A DNA stretch of 64,000 nucleotides, from positions 502,499 to 566,498 of the forward strand of contig NW_024041484.1 in assembly GCF_014851395.1 (NCBI RefSeq), read 5' to 3'. The position numbers and the translations under genes were made by a program. Origin of the DNA: Micropterus salmoides (taxonomy: Eukaryota; Chordata; Actinopteri; Centrarchiformes; Centrarchidae). Shown here piece by piece: positions 45,473 to 56,124 of the stretch. The stretch's first letter is position 1; each line of letters starts with the position of its first letter. The notes under the pieces are model-generated. The model was given only the letters and a program-made list of their open reading frames with translations. It did no database searches and was not told the origin of the DNA.

Positions 45473-46198
45473 TTAGAGACTGCTCGGGATGTCTGTGGAG
45501 CAGAGAGATTTGCTCAAGGCCAGGCAAAGTGTCTCACTGTAACCGAGCTCGTTGAAATCAATGTTCTCGAAGCTCGGGAATCCTTGGGGCGGACAGCACT
45601 CGGGGTTTTGTTTGATGTGGTTGTCGACCGTGGCGATCAGCTCCACTCTAGCATTCACTTTACTCTCTTCTCTCAGGTATGCCTCGTGCGCGATTATCAT
45701 CTTCTTGATTATCAGGATTCTCTTGGTTTTAGTGGCGTTGGACAGTATCTGAGCGTACCTTCGAAGGCGTTTTGAGACTACGGTCGCGCTGAACTTCTGA
45801 TTGCCAACGGTGTTTACGTGTAGCACGTGCAGGAGCACGTTGTTCTCCAACTTTACCACACAGCTACCCGCGGACCTGAGTGTTTTGTTTGTACTGTCGG
45901 GAGAAGCTACGTGCGAGAGCTGCTCAGGTGCACGACCGATTGCGTTCGGGCTATGCGTGTGGCTCTGGTTTGTAAAGCCAGCGAAGTGCGTCCTTGTTGC
46001 ACTCGCTATCCAGGATCCACAGGGCGCCCAGCCAGCAGAGGCGGGACACTCGTTGACATGGGTGAGCCTAGATCTAGAAGTTTGTTGTCCCCCCGTTAGA
46101 CCCGGGGTATGGGTCGAGCGACAAAACAGGACACTTTCTTGTGCATGACACCCGTTCTCGTTGGCTGCGTTCCTGGCGCTGGGAGAATGGGTCATGTT
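45473..46198 (-). CDS. Virus-like hypothetical protein, intact 241-codon frame
   Basis: The minus-strand frame is open from ATG at 46198 to a TAA at about 45473. The N-terminal half is rich in Ser, Thr, Ala and Cys and looks little constrained. The C-terminal 130 residues look like real protein, with VVKLENNVLLHVLHVNTVGN, RLRRYAQILSNATKTKRILI and SFENIDFNELGYSETL. I recognise no domain. The frame is intronless and same-stranded with the neighbouring virus-like relics. The N-terminal half may be a fortuitous extension. Confidence 0.45.
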   Translation of the reverse strand, partial: NMTHSPSARNAANENGCHAQESVLFCRSTHTPGLTGGQQTSRSRLTHVNECPASAGWAPCGSWIASATRTHFAGFTNQSHTHSPNAIGRAPEQLSHVASPDSTNKTLRSAGSCVVKLENNVLLHVLHVNTVGNQKFSATVVSKRLRRYAQILSNATKTKRILIIKKMIIAHEAYLREESKVNARVELIATVDNHIKQNPECCPPQGFPSFENIDFNELGYSETLCLALSKSLCSTDIPSSL

Positions 46199-46616
46199 TA
46201 CCGTGCACAAATAGCGCTCGTCTGAGCTCACTCGGACACAGAGAGAGAGGACTTGTACACGCTCGGATATGCTTACAGGCAGATACTGGTTATAGTTGAA
46301 CTGTTACACTTTAACATGCTTCATTTCATATATTTCTAGGGCACTGGCCCATGACTGCTGGAAATTGTATATGTGTGTGTAATAAAGACATTGTATGGGT
46401 AGACAATGTTTTTCGTGTGACTTTATTTCATTGCTCCAACATCTGAGTGGTACACATACATATATATATATACATATAGTATTAAAGACAAGAGTACACC
46501 AGTGGTAGCAGTGGTTTACGGTTTGATACAGCAAACAATGACCCAACGGTCTGGTACACAAACCCAATCCCTGGGCTCATTCAGAGTCATCAAACCCACA
46601 TTGGTGTCAATTATTG
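46199..46616. promoter_or_regulatory. AT-rich spacer with polyadenylation-like words on both strands
   Basis: AATAAA occurs on the plus strand at about 46381 and its complement TTTATT at about 46425, only some 45 bp apart, with a TATATATATA tract at about 46460. The minus-strand signal fits the 3' end of the gene at 46617-47960. No plus-strand gene ending before 46381 is visible. The pair resembles the shared termination regions between convergent genes in compact viral genomes. Confidence 0.4.
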
Positions 46617-47960
46617 TCAGTTCACCATCAACCTTGGCCCTTTCCTCTCAGGGCTACCGTCAGGTTCCTCAATCTCTTGCTTCGTGTCAACCCAGCGGTC
46701 ACGGGATACGTGTCCGTCCCCCTTAGATGATGTAGAACAAGACAGCGCAGACGAGGCGTATGAAGGGTCCTCTTCTCCAATCACCTTGATGTTGTTATTC
46801 TTAACAGCGGAAACCAGTAAGCCAAACTCATGTTCGTTCAGCTCAGGGGACATCATCTTGATACGCCCCACGTCTATCCTGGGCAACACACAGGACACCC
46901 CTCTCTTGAGCATCTCATCTACGCTCCGAAGGTGAACGAGCAGATACAAGCAGATCTTCAGGGCCTTTTCGTCTGACGGCCTTCCCATCATTTCCGCTCC
47001 GAAGTCCTTCAGCATGGCCATCCTGTCGCCCATCTGGGGAGCCACGAACCAAAGCTTTTTGCTCTTGCGCTCTACGAGCTTGCACCCCTGCATATGTTGC
47101 AGCAAGCTGTGATCAATCCAGCTAAGATTCCGTCCATCCCGGTGGACACATCAGACCCCGTCGTGTCCAGTTCGTACCCAGTGAACAGCCTGTAATATTT
47201 CAACCTGGCTTCGGGGTCCTCCTGTTCTGATATCCCAGTCTCACCCTTTCTGGGTTTCTTACCCATGTGCTGATCATAGTAAGGAATGAACATGGGCTTC
47301 AGCAGGGTGGCAGCGCACAAGGGGTGCCGAAATTACCCTCCAGGAAGGTAGCCCACGCTACGCTCATGATGGTAGCAAGGTCCTTTTCCAGAATGTGTAA
47401 ACCCACGAATATAACAATCAGCTGAATCAGGTACAGAAATAGCATGTGCTCTGGCTCCTCTCCGCGTTCGTACATCACATCGCTATTGCGAAGGTCATCC
47501 ACGTGGAACAGCTTCAGCAAATTGCGCAGTAGAGACAATATCTGATGAGCTCCCCTTATGTCATTGTTGGTCACGTTCAGGAACACAGTAGGGTAGCAAT
47601 CGTCCCCACCCTCTTCTTTGGAGAGTACATCAAGGAGTCCTTGATGCAGAGCTTCGTTGGTTAGGTTTTTCTCATACAGAGAGAGGACCTTCTCTCGTGT
47701 GAACAACCTGCACAGACCCAGAAACAGCGTACATTCCAACTCTTCATTTAACCGAGGCACGTGCTGCGAAGCCAAGAACAGGTGTTCAGCGTACACTTTC
47801 AGGACCTCGTCTGGGAACAGATGCGGACAATGGAAATGCAACACCACGGGAGATTTGAGAAGCACCGGAGCGAAAGGGTTTGCAGGACAGTAAGCAATTT
47901 CACAAGCTGGGCGAACTCAAGGTCCAGAGTCAGATGCTGCTATACGCGGTGCTCAACTGT
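46617..47960 (-). pseudogene. Virus-like gene relic, about 440 codons, frameshifted
   Basis: The longest piece (47865-47299) reads SPVVLHFHCPHLFPDEVLKV, ELECTLFLGLCRLFTREKVL and a hydrophobic segment HMLFLYLIQLIVIFVGLHIL. After a frameshift, 47320-47072 continues with LLKPMFIPYYDQHMGKK, and after another, 47105-46617 continues with LWFVAPQMGDRMAMLKDFGA and an acidic, Ser-rich tail ending EIEEPDGSPERKGPRL. Upstream of 47885 a further frame change leads into a short open stretch toward 47960. The pieces are collinear and intronless. I cannot assign a family. The right end of the gene is cut by LINE sequence at about 47972. Confidence 0.55.
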
Positions 47961-47971
47961 CACATAAACTG

Positions 47972-48062
47972 GGTGGACCAGTCCCCAGTAGTCAGTGTGG
48001 ACCGACCTGAATTAGCCTGCGGTAGCCGGCATCTTCTGAGCAGCCCGGAAATGGTGGCTGGG
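47972..48062 (+). mobile_element. L2 LINE ORF1 fragment, plus orientation
   Basis: The plus strand reads QSPVVSVDRPELACGSR, matching QSPVVGAERPELACGSR of the L2 ORF1 encoded on the minus strand near 52230. This 90-bp piece lies between the virus-like block and the 3' end of an oppositely oriented L2 element, so the junction is a rearrangement rather than a simple insertion. Confidence 0.75.
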
Positions 48063-48311
48063 TGACTGCTCAATTCAATTCAATTCAATTTTATTTATAT
48101 AGCGCCAAATCACAACAACAGTTATCTCACAGCGCTTTTCATAAAAGAGCAGGTGTAGACCGTACTCTATGATGCTATTTACAGAAGCCCAACAGTTCCC
48201 ACCAAGAGCAAGCACTAGGCGACAGAGGCAAGGAAAAACTTCCTTTTAAGAGGCAGAAACCTCGAGCAGAGCCATGGCTCAGGGTGGGCGGCCATCTGCC
48301 TCGACCGGTTG

Positions 48312-48528
<217 letters not shown>

Positions 48529-48996
48529 CAGCCTACACAATATACACACAGAGGTACAGACAGTGAAGGTAATGTTGCTATAGACTAAATGAAAAATGGT
48601 ACAGTTATTTATAATAGTGTTAATGGTAACCATCGTAATGTTAATGATTATAATAACAATAATAACAATAAGACTAGCAACAATAGTCGTTGCAGTAGAG
48701 GTTGTCGAGCAGGAACACAGGGGCAGCAGGTGACCCGCAGCCACAGCTCCAGACTCCACAGCTCCAGAGCCAGAAAACCTGCAGAAAGTGATAGGAGAGA
48801 GGAGAGAGACGAGAAAGCACAAGACTACCAGAAAGGGGAGAAGTTGTGTTAGTAACATGCAATAATGGGATAAGATTGCATACAGAGGGAGAGAAAGTAG
48901 AGGAGAGAGGAGCTCAGTGCATCATGGGAAATCCCCCGGCAGTCTAGGCCTATAGCAGCATAACTAAGGGATGGTTCAGGACTACCTGAGCCAGCC

Positions 48997-50560
48997 CTAA
49001 CTATAAGCTTTATCAAAGAGGAAAGTCTTAAGCCTACTCTTAAATGTGGAGATGGTGTCTGCCTCCTGAACCCAAACTGGAACCTGGTTCCACAGGAGAG
49101 GAGCTTGATAGCTGAACGCTCTGGCTCCTAGTCTACTTTTGGAGACTCTAGGAACCACAAGTAACCCTGCATTCTGGGAGCGAAGTGCTCTGGTGGGGTA
49201 GTAAGGTACTATGAGCTCTTTAAGATAAGATGGTGCCTGACCATTAAGAGCTTTGTAGGTAAGAAGAATGATTTTAAATTCTGTTCTGGATTTTACTGGA
49301 AGCCAATGCAAAGAAGCTAAAACAGGAGAAATGTGATCTCTTTTCCTGGTTCCTGTCAGAACACGTGCTGCAGCATTCTGAATCAGCTGAAGAGTCTTAA
49401 TGGACTTTTTCGAGCAGCCTGATAATAAGGAATTGCAGTAATCCAGCCTAGAAGTAACAAATGCATGGACTAGTTTTTCTGCATCATTTTTAGACAGGAT
49501 GTTCCTGATTTTCGCAATATTACGTAGGTGAAAAAAGGCGGTCCTTGAAATTTGCTTAATGTGAGACTTAAACGACATGTCCTGATCAAAGATAACTCCA
49601 AGATTCCTCACAGTGGTGCTGGAGGCCAAGGCGATGCCATCCAGGGAAACTATATCTTTAGATAATGCGTCACGGAGGTGCTTAGGCCCCAGAGCAAGAA
49701 CTTCAGTTTTATCTGAGTTTAACATGAGAAAATTACAGGTCATCCAGGTTTTAACATCCTGAAGGCACATTTGAAGTTTAGCTAACTGATGAGTTTCATC
49801 TGGCTTGATCGATAGATATAACTGAGTATCATCTGCATAACAATGAAAGCTTATGGAATGTTTCCTGATAATATTGCCTAAAGGAAGCATATATAAAGTG
49901 AAGAGGATTGGTCCAAGGACAGATCCTTGAGGAACTCCATGAGTAACTTTGGCGTGCATGGAGGACTCATCATTAACATGTACAAACTGAAATCGATCTG
50001 ATAAATAGGACTTAAACCAGCTTAGAACGGTTCCTTTAATGCCAATTAAATATTCCAGTCTCTGCAATAGGATCTGATGGTCAATGGTATCAAATGCAGC
50101 ACTAAGATCTAATAAAACCAGTACAGAGACAAGTCCTTTGTCTGATGCAATAAGGAGGTCATTAGTAATTTTCACCAGTGCTGTCTCTGTGCTATGATGA
50201 ACTCTAAATCCTGACTGAAAATCCTCAAATAAACTATTGCTCTGTAGAAAGTCACACAGCTGTTTAGCAACTGCTTTCTCCAGAACCTTAGAGAGAAATG
50301 GAAGGTTAGATATAGGTCTATAGTTTGATAAAACATCCGGATCAAGTTTGGGCTTTTTCAGAAGAGGTTTAATTACAGCTACTTTAAAGTACTGTGGTAC
50401 ATAGCCTGTTGATAAAGATAGATTGATCGTATCTAGTATAGAGGTGCTGACTAAGGGTAGAACATCTTTAAGCAGCCTAGTCGGGATGGGGTCTAAGAGG
50501 CAGGTTGATGGTTTAGATGAAGAAATTATTGAAGTTAGTTGGTAAAGATTGAGGGAAGCA
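48997..50560 (-). pseudogene. L2 ORF2 reverse transcriptase part
   Basis: The frame is open from about 50560 to the stop at 48997, with no Met near its beginning because it is the continuation of ORF2. It carries NYRPISNLPFLSKVLEK, DLSAAFDTIDHQILLQRLEY, GVPQGSVLGPILFTLYMLPL and the catalytic YADDTQLYL. The C-terminal domain has VRNLGVIFDQDMSFKSHIKQ, SRLDYCNSLLSGCSKKS and HISPVLASLHWLPVKSR. It is the best-preserved reverse transcriptase in the window. Confidence 0.85.
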
Positions 50561-50567
50561 AAACAAT

Positions 50568-51551
50568 CTAAACATTATCTGGTTCTACAGCTGTTTCTAA
50601 GGTTCCTGAGTTAAGAGATAAGTCGGTGCCAATTGAGGGCAGGTCTTGGTGAATTTTGTCTCTAATAGCTAGAATTTTATCATTAAAGAAGCTCATGAAA
50701 TCGTAACTACTGAGAGCTATGGGAATACTTGGCTCAATAGAGCTGTGACTCTCTGTCAGCCTGGCTACAGTGCTGAAAAGAAACCTGGGGTTGTTCCTAT
50801 TTTCCTCTATTAATGACGAGTAGTACGCTGCTCTAGCATTACGGAGGGCCTTCCTATAAGTTTTAAGACTATCTTGCCAAATTAAACGAGAATTTTCCAC
50901 TTTGGTGGAACGCCAATTCCTCTCAAGTTTCCGTGATATTTGCTTTAATTTGCGAGTTTCAGTATTATACCATGGAGCTAACCGTCTTTGTTTTAGTATT
51001 TTCTTTTTTAGAGGGGCTACAGAGTCGAGTGTCATTCGCAGCGAGCCTGCAGCACTATCAACAAGATGATCGATTTGGGAGGGACTGATACTAGCATAGG
51101 AGTCCTCAGTTACTTTGTGACTAGATAATGTATTTAGAGCTGATGGAATCGCATCCTTAAATTTAGCTATGGCACTATCAGACAGACATCTTGTATAGAA
51201 ATTTTTGCCCAATGGCGTGTAGTTCAGCAATACAAACTCAAAAGTTATCAAACAGTGGTCGGATAAAGAGGGATTCTGTGGGAACACCACTAAATGTTCA
51301 ATTTCAATACCATACACCAAAACAAGGTCGAGGGTGTGGTTAAAACAGTGAGTCGGTTCATGAACACTCTGAGAGAAGCCGATGGAATCTAACAAAGAGA
51401 TAAACGCAGTACTGAAGCTGTCATTCTCAACGTCCACATGAATATTAAAATCTCCTACAATAATAACTTTGTCCGTTTTAAGGACTAAAGTTGACAAAAA
51501 CTCTGCAAATTCAGATAAGAATTCAGAGTACGGGCCAGGTGCTCGGTACAC
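50568..51551 (-). pseudogene. L2 ORF2 endonuclease C-terminal part and linker
   Basis: The minus-strand frame holds VIIVGDFNIHVD (catalytic GDFN block), HTLDLVLVYG and SLSDHCLITFEF (SDH block) of the apurinic-like endonuclease that nicks the target site. A basic linker follows (KKKILKQRRLAPWYNTETRK). The N-terminal endonuclease blocks are absent. The frame ends at 50568, out of phase with the reverse transcriptase frame. Confidence 0.85.
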
Positions 51552-51660
51552 TATAACAAAAAGAATTGGTTGCAGTGATTTCCAACTTGGGTGCGAAAGA
51601 CTAAGAACAACACTTTCAAATGAGTTATAGTTTAGTTTAGGTTTAGAGCTGATTAGTAGG

Positions 51661-52451
51661 CTAGAGTCGAAGATAGCTGCAACTCACCTGCCAATCATCA
51701 ACAAAGCCCACATCGTTTGCTGGACACCACCTCGACAACCAGCGGCGGAATGACGACATGCGGCTATACATGTCATCATTGGTCAGATTTGGCAGGGGTC
51801 CAGAGAAAACTACGGTGTCCGACATTGTTTTTGCATATGTACACACCGACTCAACATTAATCTTAGTGACCTCCGATTGGCGTAACCGGGAGTCATTACC
51901 GCCGACGTGAATAACAATCTTACTGTATTTACGTTTATCCTTAGCCAGCAGTTTCAAATAAGACTCAATGTCGCCCGCTCTGGCCCCAGGGATGCACTTA
52001 ACTATGGCCGCTGGCTTCGCTAACTTCACGTTTCTCAAAATGGAACTGCCAATGATCAGAGTTGGTTTCTCAGCGGGTGTGTCGCTGAGTGGGGAAAATC
52101 TGTTGGTGATGCCCCGTGGACTTTGAATGCTTACGACTATTCCTCCTTCGGACAGTCACCCAGCCCCCCCCCCTTTCCTGGCTGCACAGGGGATGCCGGG
52201 GGACGGCTACCACAGGCTAACTCAGGCCGTTCCGCACCGACTACCGGGGACTGGCTGGCTACAGTAGCTAAAGACTGATCTACCAAGGTGCGGAGCCGGA
52301 CTTCTAAATCACTGAGCCTCGCCTCCATGTCTATAAATAAACTACACTTATTACATGTACCATTACCGCTAAAGGAGGCAGAGGAGTAACTAAACATCTG
52401 ACACACCGAGCAGGAGGAAGTAGGAGAGAGAGAGGGAGAAGGAGAAGCCAT
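51661..52451 (-). pseudogene. L2 ORF1 with Cys motif, coiled coil and SGNH esterase
   Basis: The N-terminal frame (52451-52137) starts with ATG and has CSVCQMFSYSSASF, CNKCSLF, a coiled-coil-like EARLSDLEVRLRTLVDQS and a Pro/Gly-rich linker. The C-terminal frame (52038-51661) has IVIHVGGNDSRLRQSE, whose GxND block with the upstream GSSI-RNV block marks an SGNH/GDSL-type esterase, followed by VVFSGPLPN. The two frames are offset by a frameshift near 52130. Esterase domains in LINE ORF1 are known from CR1 and L2 elements; their role in retrotransposition is uncertain. Confidence 0.75.
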
Positions 52452-52754
52452 CGCTAGCTGCTAAGCTAAAGTCGCTAACGGCTAAGCTAAATTACTGTAG
52501 CGTCAGTTACCAAAACTTTAGAACAACTATGAGATTGAACAGCAGTCACTAAAAGATGGAAAGAACTGTGAGTGCTTAGGCAAAATTACTGTAAAGAATA
52601 AGTGTTTAGCGAACAGTTGGCCGCTGTAATCAAACAAATGTAACTGTTATTTAGCGAGAGCAGCACAACACGGTACCAACACACAAGCACCGGAAACGGA
52701 AATGAGTCGACACGCTTACCGCAATACGTCAGCAGTACATCAATACGTCAGCTT

Positions 52755-54175
52755 TGCACAAGGAGGAATAGTCGTAAGCATTCAAAGCCCATGGGTCACC
52801 ACCAACCTGTTCATGTTTCTAACTGATATTTCTCTTCCTTGAGAATGCAGTTGTCAAACAGCTGTGTGACTTTCTACATACCAATAGTTTATTTGAGGAT
52901 TTTCAGTCAGGATTTAGAGTTCATCATAGCACAGAGACTGTACTGGTGAAAATTACTAATGACCTCCTTATTGCATCAGACAAAGGACTTTTCTCTGTAC
53001 TGGTTTTATTAGATCTTAGCGCTGCATTTAATACCAGTGACCATCGTATCCTATTACAGAGACTTGAACATTTAATTGGCATTAAAGGAACTGTTCTAAG
53101 CTGGTTTAAGTCCTATTTATCAGATCAATTTCAGTTTGTTCATGTTAACAATGAATCCTGCATGCACGCCAAAATTAGTAATGGTGTTCCACAAGGATCT
53201 GTGCTGGGACCAATCCTGTTCACTTTATATATGCTTCCTTTAGGCAATATTATCAGGAAACACTCCATAAACCTTCACTGTTATGCAGATGATACTCAAG
53301 TACATCTATCGATCAAGCCAGATGAAATTCATCAGTTAGCTAAACTTCAGATGTGGCTTCAGGATGTTAAAACCTGGATGACCTGTAATTTTCTAATGTT
53401 AAACTCAGATAAAACTGAAGTTCTTGTTCTAGGGCCCAAGCACCTCCGTGATGCATTATCTAAAGATATAGTTTCCCTGGATGGCTTCACCCTGGCCTCC
53501 AGCACCACTGTGAGGAATCTTGGAGTTATCTTTGATCAGGACATGTCGTTTGAATCTCACATTAAGCAAATTTCAAGGACCGCCTTTTTTCACCTATGTA
53601 ATATTGCAAAAATTAGGAACATCCTGTCTAAAAATGATGCAGAAAAACTAGTCCATGCATTTGTTACTTCAAGGCTGTGTTACTGCAATTGCTTATTATC
53701 AGGCTGCTCGAAAACTGCTGACTCTTCAGCAGATTCAGAATGCTGCAGCACGTATTTTGACAGGGACCAGGAAAAGAGATCGTATTTCTCCTGTCTTAGC
53801 TTCTCTGCATTGGCTTCCTGTAAAATCCAGAATAGATTTTAAAATCCTTCTTCTCACCTAAAATGCTCTTAATGGTCAGGCACCATCTTATCTTCAAGAG
53901 CTCATAGTACCTTACTACCCCACCAGAGCACTGCGCTCCCAGAATGCAGGGTTACTTGTGGTTCTAGAGACTCCAAAAGTAGAATGGGAGCCAGAGTGTT
54001 CAGCTATCAAGCTCCTCTCCAGTGGAACCAGGTTCTAGTTTGGGTTTGTGAGGCAGACACCGTCTCCACATTTAAGAGTAGGCTTTGATAAAGCTTATAG
54101 TTAGGGCTGGCTCAGATGAGTCCTGAACCATCTCTTAGTTATGCTGCTATAGGCCTAGTCTGCTGGGAGACTTCC
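52755..54175 (+). mobile_element. Esterase-type L2 LINE, plus-strand copy head to head
   Basis: A short ORF1 piece (GGAATAGTCGTAAGCATTCA at about 52766) is joined directly to reverse transcriptase sequence at about 52850, so about 2.3 kb is deleted. The frame 52946-53842 carries DLSAAFNTSDHRILLQRLEH, GVPQGSVLGPILFTLYMLPL and YADDTQVHL. A frameshift near 53720 moves the C-terminal part into another frame. Homology ends near 54175 inside the 3' region. Together with the minus-strand copy this makes a large inverted arrangement. Confidence 0.8.
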
Positions 54176-54823
54176 CATGATGCACTGAGCTCCTTTCTCC
54201 TCTTTCTGGTCCTGGTCTCCTCCCACTATCTGGCTATGCACTCTAACTTCAGAACCCGATTCTGTGCGGTTCTTGGAGGCACTGAGGTTTAACCTACAGA
54301 AATGGGCAATGTGACCAGCCCTATTACAGCGGTGGCATATTGGCTTTGAAACTATCCACCGCCTGAGAATAGGTGTCACCGGAACAAACCCGAGGTCTAG
54401 ATTTACTCTGCCTGCCAGCCTCCCCCACCTAAAGGCAACACCCAAAGGTCAACAAAAGGGATAGTGGTTCTGTGACAACACGTTGTTTTAACTCTCTGCG
54501 CAACGTGTCGTCCAGCACACTTTCAATAAATTGATCATGCAACAGCACATCAGGGGTATGTATACGTACAAGCAAATCCGTCCGTTTTCTCATTAACCGG
54601 CGGTGTAAGCCACCTACTGCTGCGACAATCTGTCTGACCTCACGCTCAAATGTTTGGCATTCCTCTGCTCTGTATCGCACATGCTGCTGCCCCTGTCCTG
54701 TGATCTGACCGTAGCCGACAAAGAGTTACCTGTTGTAATGGAAATTTCATGAGAACCATCTTTAAAACACTGCCATGTAACTAATCTCACTAGGGGCCTC
54801 CGGCCTCTTGGGTATGGGGTCAA
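54176..54823 (-). pseudogene. Retroelement gag fragment with CCHC zinc knuckle
   Basis: On the minus strand 54680-54429 encodes a gag-like segment (LVRIHTPDVLLHDQFIESVL, DDTLRRELKQRV), and 54445-54155 contains CHRCNRAGHIAHFC, a C-X2-C-X4-H-X4-C nucleocapsid knuckle. The order capsid then knuckle suits a Ty3/gypsy-like or retroviral gag. The frames are offset by a shift near 54440. The first 45 bp (54823-54777, read on the minus strand) recur on the plus strand at 57426-57470 inside the neighbouring retrovirus relic. Confidence 0.6.
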
Positions 54824-54834
54824 TGGAAGATAAA

Positions 54835-55148
54835 TGTGTGTGATGCTTTAACGTATGTCCAGAGGGGTCAGGACTTTAAGGGGTTCACCACATGTACCTT
54901 GGACATGGGTGTCTTTCTATAGATCCAGATTGAGTGTCCCCTAGGGAACACTGAAAGACACCATATTCCTTTCATGAGATAGATAAAAGATAGAGAGATA
55001 AAAGCTGCATGAGCTGTTACACTGCAGCTCACTCGGATGATACTCTCTGATGTGTATGTGTCCCCGTGAGTTCCTTCTGCAGAAGACTTGAATAAAATTC
55101 AAGTGTTTGCCTGAGCTATTTATTTAAACATGCTTTTTCCCACCACAA
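54835..55148 (+). repeat. Probable 5' LTR of endogenous retrovirus relic
   Basis: The segment includes GGATGATACTCTCTGATGTG, a polyadenylation signal in GACTTGAATAAAATTCAAG and a TTTGCCTGAGCTATTTATTT end. All of these recur at 57482-57605. A TTGGCGTTGTCGGCTCGTC sequence directly downstream sits where a primer-binding site would be. The left boundary at a TG near 54835 is a guess, since only the right half is duplicated at the 3' side. Confidence 0.6.
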
Positions 55149-56124
55149 TTTTGGCGTTGTCGGCTCGTCACACGCATGAGAGGACTCGGACACTCGGAGC
55201 TGCAGGTGAAAAACCATACGGCCAGAGTTTGAGACTCTGGGACTTCAAACCTCCCCTCCAAAATATGGTGTGAGACGTTGAGGGCCTGACGCCTGAGTGT
55301 CTTAGGCTCCCTTACCGCTGTGATCCACAAAGAACCTGATGGCTGGCAACACTCTCTTTTTGGTGAGTAGACTATTCAAGAGGAACGATTCTCGCTACCT
55401 CTCAGGGTGAGCGTGACAAACGTGTCAGCAGGGCAGGCCTGGGGCCGCTGTGTGAATCGGCAAAGCTTTGTGTTAAAGGTACTATAGTCAAGAAATCACT
55501 GGGGGGCACTGGATTTCTTATAGGTCTGGGACCTACTGTTGCATCAGTTCTTTTGGGTCTGGGACCCACAGTAAAGTAGGGGTTTGTGAGTCAAAAGACT
55601 TGCAATAAAATTGAAGAAAATCTTTTTTTTGAATAAGATTTTTTTTATTATTATTTCAGTTAGGGTTGCTACTCTAGGTGATTACCAAGTAATTATACAG
55701 TATTGTTGAGTGCTAAATGTGTTTACTACAGATGTATGATTGAATTGCGCATGAAATAAATTGAGTGAGAATTGCAAACAGCCTTGTGTGAATGAATTGC
55801 GTCTGAGAAAAAAAAAACTAACAGACTGTGTGAATGTTGAACAAAGGCTTTTTGTAAACAGGATAGGATTTCCTCAGACTACTAGCTTTGTTAACATTAT
55901 TAACATTTAATAGAAACACGTAAGAATTTAGAGATAATATAGATCTGTGAACGATCTTTTCCCAGGCACCCGGGTTCAAGGTAAGGTCCTCACAGCACAA
56001 GACTTAAACAAGCCTCCCAAATTTAAAACAAAAGAGGCACCTCATTCTAAATTTTAAAGACAAAATAAAAGGTAAATTCTTTATTACATTCTGGGAATTA
56101 AGGGTTATTTAAACACTACGGAAG
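55149..56124 (+). other. Retroviral leader region
   Basis: About 1 kb between the presumed primer-binding site and the gag start holds no long frame. A CACCCGGG-type and several GT-rich positions could be splice or packaging elements, but nothing specific is supported. Confidence 0.4.
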
